This document shows positions 6,301 through 8,020 of a stretch of 8,020 nt of DNA, piece after piece. The stretch comes from Candidatus Omnitrophota bacterium (GTDB lineage Bacteria; Omnitrophota; Omnitrophia; Omnitrophales; JACROU01), in assembly GCA_016206875.1 (NCBI GenBank), contig JACQQR010000021.1, forward strand, positions 1 to 8,020, read 5' to 3'. The position numbers were made by a program, and so were the translations under genes. Numbering within the stretch: the first letter of the stretch is position 1; the number at the start of each line of letters is the position of its first letter. Below the pieces are notes generated by a model, which had not been told where the DNA came from, did not search any database, and was given only the letters and a program-made list of their open reading frames with translations.

Positions 6301-8020
6301 TTCAACCCAAGTCTCTTCATAAGAGCGCCCGAACACTTCCAGTTCATTGATAAAAGCATAATAATCATTGCCTGTGGCCCACTGGGCGCAGATATCTTTA
6401 ACACGTACGTAGCGCACGGCCTGCTCAGAAAAATCATAATTCCAAATGTAGCCCGACACTTCCCTTTGACTCCCAATTTCCTGCCAGTCCGTGCCGTCAC
6501 TTGAAACTTCGAGGGTGAAGGAGCTCAACCAAAGATCTGAATAATCGGGATGGTTGGCATTGAGGCGGATTTTGGACACATTTTGGAGAGAACCCAAATC
6601 TACTTGAATCCATTCAGCTTGATTGGTTGTGCCAGAAACCCAAGAGCGATCTCTATTTTCCATGCCGTCCACAGCCAGGGCTGGATTGAAGTTCTGATTG
6701 TAATTGCTAGAAGAAGTGGCCGCGCGGCCCAGCGCCAGATTTTCGCTCGCTCCACTTCGGGATTTTGAATAAATTTTTCTTCCTTCTAAGTCCCAATGCT
6801 CCTCGAGCACAACTCCAATTTCATCTTGCGTGACAGATTTTCGGATGCCATTCTCTACAACTTCTGTGGTGGTTTCCGTGCGCTGATTGATGGCATATAC
6901 TTCTACTTCAGCAATGGCCGCGTAATAAGCACCCTGCGTATCAAAGGCATGCAGTTTGATGAAGCGGGCCTTCTGGCCTGAAAAATTCGCCGTCACCCAG
7001 CCGGGATAAAGCAGTCCTTCGATGTCTTTTACTTTCGTAAAAGTAACACCGTCCGTAGAAATGGAAACGGAAAAGCGCCGCACTCTTTCAGAAACATTCA
7101 CATTGGCTTCTGCCCCCGTGTCTACCCGAATCTGGCCCAAGGAAATTTCTGCCCCCAAGTCTAGTGTGAAAAATTCCGTGTCTGACGAAGCCGCAGTGTA
7201 TGTTTGGGAAAGCCAGCGCGTATTTTTCCTGCCGTCAATCGCGAAATTTTTGTGATAATTACCCGGCAGCTGGGAGCTTGTGATCACTTGAGCGCCGCGA
7301 GCAAGGTTTTCACCCAATAGCCCCTGTTCCGAGTAAATACCTTCGGCTTGCGCCTTTTCCTGGCTCCGACCAGGATCATACGCCGCAAGCCTTGGGTCCA
7401 GCACAGAACCAAATCGCTCTGCCCAGTATCCAAGGCCTGTGTCATTATCAAAACGTGTTTCTGTGAAACGGGCTTGCAGATCTTTTCTTGAATCAAACGC
7501 GTCTTTGAGTTCAGGCGTAAGCGATTCTTCCTGCGGCCTGTAGCCCTCGAGGCGAGGATCCTCCAGCCAGCCTTCTTCCCGTGCCCAATCGGCGATGGTT
7601 TTACCTTTCCATCTTCCGATTACACTTTTCTTTCCCGGATCTGGAAAATAGATTTTGAGTTCCGGACGGGATTGCCAAATCTCATAAAGAATGTTGGATT
7701 CGCTCGTAATGTTTCCTCGGGTGTCATAATCCCTTGAAAAAAGAAAATTCTTTTCCTCTGTAGAACCGGAAAATATCTGCAGTTCTTGAATCTCTATCGA
7801 TCCATAACCCACGGGAACAATTCTCAACCTCTGGATTCCTTTAGCTTCGAACTCGTAATCTTGCCACTCGCGCTTGAGCCCTCCGGTGGTTTTATCCACA
7901 ACGGTTTTCCACGTAACCCCGTCTTCTGTAACTTCAATGCGGTAGCCCGCGTTGACGTTTTCATTCGTGATAAGGCGCAGGCGGGAAACATCGGTTTTCT
8001 TAGTCAGAGCTAAGGAATCA
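1..8020 (-). CDS. Giant multidomain discoidin / YD-like / C39-like / metallopeptidase protein, partial at both ends
   Basis: One open frame crosses the window on the minus strand: 2,673 codons with no stop. Both ends are cut off, so start site, signal peptide, total length and C-terminus are unknown. The translation is protein-like throughout and shows no frameshift. Domain order by fragment residue: half discoidin (1-85); repeat linker (86-236); discoidin modules (237-377, 426-563, 616-756, 809-948, 979-1123, 1176-1303); YD-like hairpins and W-A-x-x-x-G repeats (1314-1633); helical region with DUF4214-like motifs (1649-1875); C39-like domain (1876-2026); double-glycine leader motif (2045-2057); cationic and hydrophobic membrane-active segment (2058-2227); linkers (2228-2560); zincin-like domain with HESVH at 2611-2615. 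I infer a surface or secreted adhesin-toxin that binds glycan or lipid and presents a protease. A huge cell-wall or matrix protein with remodelling activity is the alternative. No gene name is recognised. The frame is certain; the function is not. Confidence 0.97.
540..1338 (-). other. Helical, Ser/Pro-rich and hairpin linker before the metallopeptidase
   Basis: Residues 2228-2493. Amphipathic helices come first (IFKNAGKSFLERLNP, 'FVGNLMEQLGIQIAQNQIDQ'), then a low-complexity Ser/Gly/Pro stretch (SQGSGSQGISSSSPAGPR, residues about 2336-2353) likely to be flexible. A short helix and a second Ser/Pro linker (GSSPSSQPG) follow. Beta-hairpins with G-turns come next: IRVDSEGRYTGYQLL, 'GIIVIDLDEGRRQILRI' and DPETRAVLSQERVG. 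DNA here is GC-rich (about 58% in 601-780 by hand count). No catalytic signature is seen; it probably spaces the membrane-active segment from the effector domain. Confidence 0.55.
1339..1851 (-). other. Cationic amphipathic helix plus hydrophobic Gly-rich membrane-active segment
   Basis: Residues 2057-2227. The first 35 residues after the leader motif carry ten Lys/Arg and no acidic residue. Eight of the basic residues fall at 3-4 residue spacing (WFKKLFKKIVRFFQKVIR...), one face of a helix. Hydrophobic stretches follow: GIVNGFISLVTAPVHIAFYV (2106-2125), one around 'VAVTALMMIPGVGQALGAVL' and one around 'FVLQPLLAIGKFILGGLL'. Then comes a Gly/Ser/Gln-rich amphipathic segment with F or L every 3-4 residues (FSGLGQVFGSGLSQLG). 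Only one acidic residue (Asp2129) occurs between 2050 and 2227. This looks like a pore-forming, membrane-inserting or translocation segment; membrane anchoring of the giant protein is an alternative. Confidence 0.6.
1849..1887 (-). other. Double-glycine-type leader/processing motif (LSAKEMLKVKGAG)
   Basis: Residues 2045-2057. The sequence fits the double-glycine leader pattern L-S-x-x-E-[LM]-x-x-[IV]-x-G-[GA], which C39 peptidases recognise in bacteriocin and peptide precursors. It lies in cis, soon after a C39-like domain and directly before a cationic amphipathic helix, just where a bacteriocin leader would meet its mature peptide. Cleavage would be expected after the Gly-Ala pair. If the C39-like domain is inactive, the motif may be a docking site or be cut by another protease. 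Confidence 0.55.
1942..2394 (-). other. C39-like (papain-fold) domain, probably lacking its nucleophile
   Basis: Residues 1876-2026. The late part fits peptidase C39 well: a helix and strand with 'YTLKTLAGVSGLKMAGFKLS' (compare 'L..AA..LGL......s'), 'EEFKAMVQSGYAVMT', then HFVVVTAIGADTVTLLENG with the conserved His at 1987, and a closing 'EFQAKWFGMALV'. Where the nucleophile helix should begin, the sequence reads HFGGSAIYALREML (1878-1891), with Phe or Ser where a Cys is expected. Cys residues occur nearby at NCES and MACKTN but sit poorly in the motif. C39 domains cleave or bind double-glycine leaders; inactive C39-like versions in transporters such as HlyB only bind. An exact leader motif lies 19 residues after this domain. 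Confidence 0.6.
2395..3075 (-). other. Helical region with two DUF4214-like motifs
   Basis: Residues 1649-1875. IVRAFLLIYGRLPSPEELSR (1649-1668) and LVQRVFRKFLGRDPREEGV (1750-1768) both follow the 'YR..LGR.PDPEGL' pattern of DUF4214-type helical domains, which are common in large exported bacterial proteins. A beta-hairpin (residues 1669-1688) lies after the first motif. Charged amphipathic helices follow the second, through about 1875 (for example RAEELRSIIDSVYN and PPQLERIRERLLELIEED), and lead straight into the C39-like domain. No catalytic motif is visible. A spacer or stalk role is inferred. Confidence 0.5.
3120..4081 (-). other. YD/RHS-like hairpin region with repeated W-A-x-x-x-G motifs
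   Basis: Residues about 1313-1633. Short strand-turn-strand units with a G-N/R turn recur: REQFDAEGNLTSEA, ETRFDSTGHPSTLVIRDEHG, 'ERRFNTEGRLVEE' and YLDRNGRLIRRTDSYGN. These resemble the YD repeats of RHS, Tc and teneurin shells but are less regular. Between them lie helical inserts: DWAREEGYKHYAAL (1367-1380), QYARNWGYGEDSRL (1428-1441) and SWATSLGYKDPAF (1521-1533). The first unit repeats the linker at 7764-7549. The position, just before helical, C39-like and effector domains, is where RHS-type scaffolds sit in polymorphic toxins. Whether it forms a closed cocoon cannot be told from sequence. Confidence 0.6.
4111..4494 (-). other. Discoidin-like module 6, strongly diverged
   Basis: Residues about 1176-1303. 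Identification rests on the second half: 'SFTIDSSIDGVTWTRIV', 'QAQYLRVTGHIDS' and the closing LSIYELEAYE match 'F.I..S.DG..W', 'ARYIRV' and 'I.E.EVY'. The first half (GLAIIDGNDQNTAQNLDWG) has only a weak DG...W step and no EW.QVDLG. It is the last sandwich before the YD-like region. It could instead be another galactose-binding-fold domain of similar topology. Confidence 0.62.
4651..5085 (-). other. Discoidin-like module 5, diverged
   Basis: Residues about 979-1123. The fold can still be traced: 'ALKALDG' with a YWQG step, NNAFVIDLEDFSQIDEVRV replacing the EW.QVDLG strand, 'SFRVSTSWDGVNWSVV', FARYVKIDNIEA and LQEVRVFG. The N-A-R-G opening is lost and the EW pair is absent. The preceding linker is shorter (about 30 residues rather than 50), so the 190-residue period is broken here. 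Confidence 0.78.
5176..5595 (-). other. Discoidin (F5/8 type C / CBM32-like) module 4
   Basis: Residues 809-948, the most canonical copy: NLARGAKVTSSSYYNSNY, 'KATDG' then a W-A-S step, DEWLQVDLG, 'KDFRIQISEDGINWISV', RARYIRVDGIHGANAF and IREIQVEA. It begins 193 residues after module 3. The acidic and aromatic loop around MWASEYRDRDEW is a plausible binding surface by analogy with CBM32 and coagulation-factor C domains, but that is inference. Confidence 0.92.
5752..6174 (-). other. Discoidin (F5/8 type C / CBM32-like) module 3
   Basis: Residues 616-756. Landmarks: NVARGKAATASNYYN, 'RAVDG' with a following WIGS step, EEWWQLDLG, 'RQFRLQVSKDGITWDTL', 'EARFVKIDRIRG' and ILGEVEVYA. A Pro/Asn-rich insert (PPNANPYG) sits in the loop between the VDG and W-I-G steps, where ligand-contacting loops of this fold usually vary. 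It begins 190 residues after module 2, keeping the strict spacing of the array. Confidence 0.9.
6331..6744 (-). other. Discoidin (F5/8 type C / CBM32-like) module 2
   Basis: Residues 426-563. Canonical landmarks in order: ENLALGRAATSSSNYN, 'ALAVDG' followed by a W-V-S step, EWIQVDLG, 'SSFTLEVSSDGTDWQEI', 'AVRYVRVKDI', and FINELEVFG. The pattern is complete, so a folded, binding-competent domain is likely. The ligand cannot be read from sequence because the specificity loops vary. It starts 189 residues after module 1. The linker that follows (564-615) carries GVLVEEHTNLQG and a Lys/Arg-rich turn also found before this module. Confidence 0.9.
6889..7311 (-). other. Discoidin (F5/8 type C / CBM32-like) module 1
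   Basis: Residues 237-377. The N-terminal signature ENLARGAQVITSS opens the domain. 'FAIDG' plus 'RWLSQT' matches the A-x-DG...W.S loop, and EFFTLDLG replaces the usual EW.QVDLG. SVSISTDGVTFTKV and 'KARFIKLHAFDTQG' give the later core strands, and IAEVEVYA closes the fold. At about 141 residues it has the normal length for the family. Such domains are non-catalytic beta-sandwiches that bind sugars, phospholipids or proteins through variable loops. The EW to EF change and missing Q mark it as slightly less canonical than modules 2-4. Confidence 0.88.
7312..7764 (-). other. Linker with two W-A-x-x-x-G / DPRL repeats (YD-like)
   Basis: Residues 86-236 join discoidin module 0 to module 1. They begin with a YD-like strand pair (RDYDTRGNITSES). 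A 'PEL..F...GRW.GKTI' segment follows, then DWAREEGWLEDPRLEGY (about 144-160). A second, looser copy reads YWAERFGSVLDPRL (198-211). The stretch is rich in charged and aromatic residues and has no membrane segment. The first part is clearly homologous to residues 1314-1383 further on, so this is a reused structural unit and not a random spacer. I know no named family for it; RHS/YD-type wrapping repeats are the nearest comparison. Confidence 0.6.
7765..8019 (-). other. Discoidin (F5/8 type C)-like module 0, C-terminal half only
   Basis: Residues 1-85 of the fragment look like the second half of a discoidin beta-sandwich. They show a strand like the 'R.RL....' core, then YRIEVTEDGVTWKTV, matching the 'F.I..S.DG..W..V' hallmark of this fold. 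'YEFEAKGIQRLRIVPVGYG' takes the place of 'Y.F....ARYIRV', and the closing strand is IEIQELQIFSG. The first half lies beyond 8020, so the array continues upstream. It lies next to a repeat linker rather than directly against module 1, so there are at least two discoidin blocks. Confidence 0.75.

Noticed and set aside
6018..6504. Overlapping 160-codon open frames on both strands
   Set aside because: Both are out of frame with the giant ORF and overlie discoidin modules 2-3, whose translation carries canonical motifs. They are shadows of a conserved coding region.
4111..7311. Near-identical DNA repeats or a recent mobile insertion in the discoidin array
   Set aside because: The modules share protein motifs but are well diverged. 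I saw no long identical DNA stretches, inverted repeats or target-site duplications.
1..8020. Possible frameshift, pseudogene or intergenic break at the domain boundaries
   Set aside because: The same frame is open across every boundary, including the GC drop near position 360, and the protein stays sensible on both sides.

Overview
The whole window lies inside one gene on the minus strand. Reading the reverse complement with codon boundaries at 1-3, 4-6 ... 8017-8019, I translated 2,673 consecutive codons and met no stop. Neither the start codon (beyond 8020) nor the stop codon (beyond 1) is present, so this is an internal or C-terminal piece of a giant protein. There is no intergenic DNA, RNA gene, mobile element or CRISPR array. 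Every other reading frame is broken into short pieces. Fragment residue n occupies bases 8020-3n to 8022-3n, and residue 1 is the most N-terminal residue visible.

Layout in protein order, from high to low coordinate: (1) the C-terminal half of a discoidin-type beta-sandwich (8019-7765); (2) a linker holding a 'DWAREEG...DPRL' repeat (7764-7312); (3) four successive discoidin/F5-8C (CBM32-like) modules at 7311-5176 with a period of about 190 residues, joined by short YD-like beta-hairpin linkers; (4) two more diverged discoidin-like modules (5085-4651 and 4494-4111); (5) a longer stretch of YD/RHS-like hairpins and further W-A-x-x-x-G repeats (4081-3120); (6) an alpha-helical region with two DUF4214-like 'GR.P..E' motifs (3075-2395); (7) a papain-fold, C39-like domain (2394-1942) without an obvious catalytic cysteine; (8) a textbook double-glycine leader motif, LSAKEMLKVKGAG (1887-1849); (9) a strongly cationic amphipathic helix and then a hydrophobic, Gly-rich stretch almost free of acidic residues (1851-1339); (10) helical and Ser/Pro-rich linkers plus a small beta-hairpin section (1338-540); (11) a zincin-like metallopeptidase domain with HESVH (about 342-1), encoded by clearly AT-richer DNA than the preceding linker.

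The order of adhesive array, YD-like scaffold, C39-like processing domain with its own leader site, membrane-active segment and terminal protease matches the logic of polymorphic or contact-delivered toxins. My working model is a giant surface or secreted protein that binds glycans or phospholipids with its discoidin array and carries a protease effector near its tip. The membrane-active segment would insert or translocate, and the effector would be released or threaded at the double-glycine site. The function is inference; the domain features are read directly from the translation.

Organism: nothing here identifies it directly. The extreme ORF length, moderate GC and repeat-rich mix of discoidin, YD-like, C39-like and HExxH domains recall the giant genes of uncultivated, possibly predatory bacteria such as Candidatus Omnitrophota. 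That is a low-confidence guess from general knowledge.
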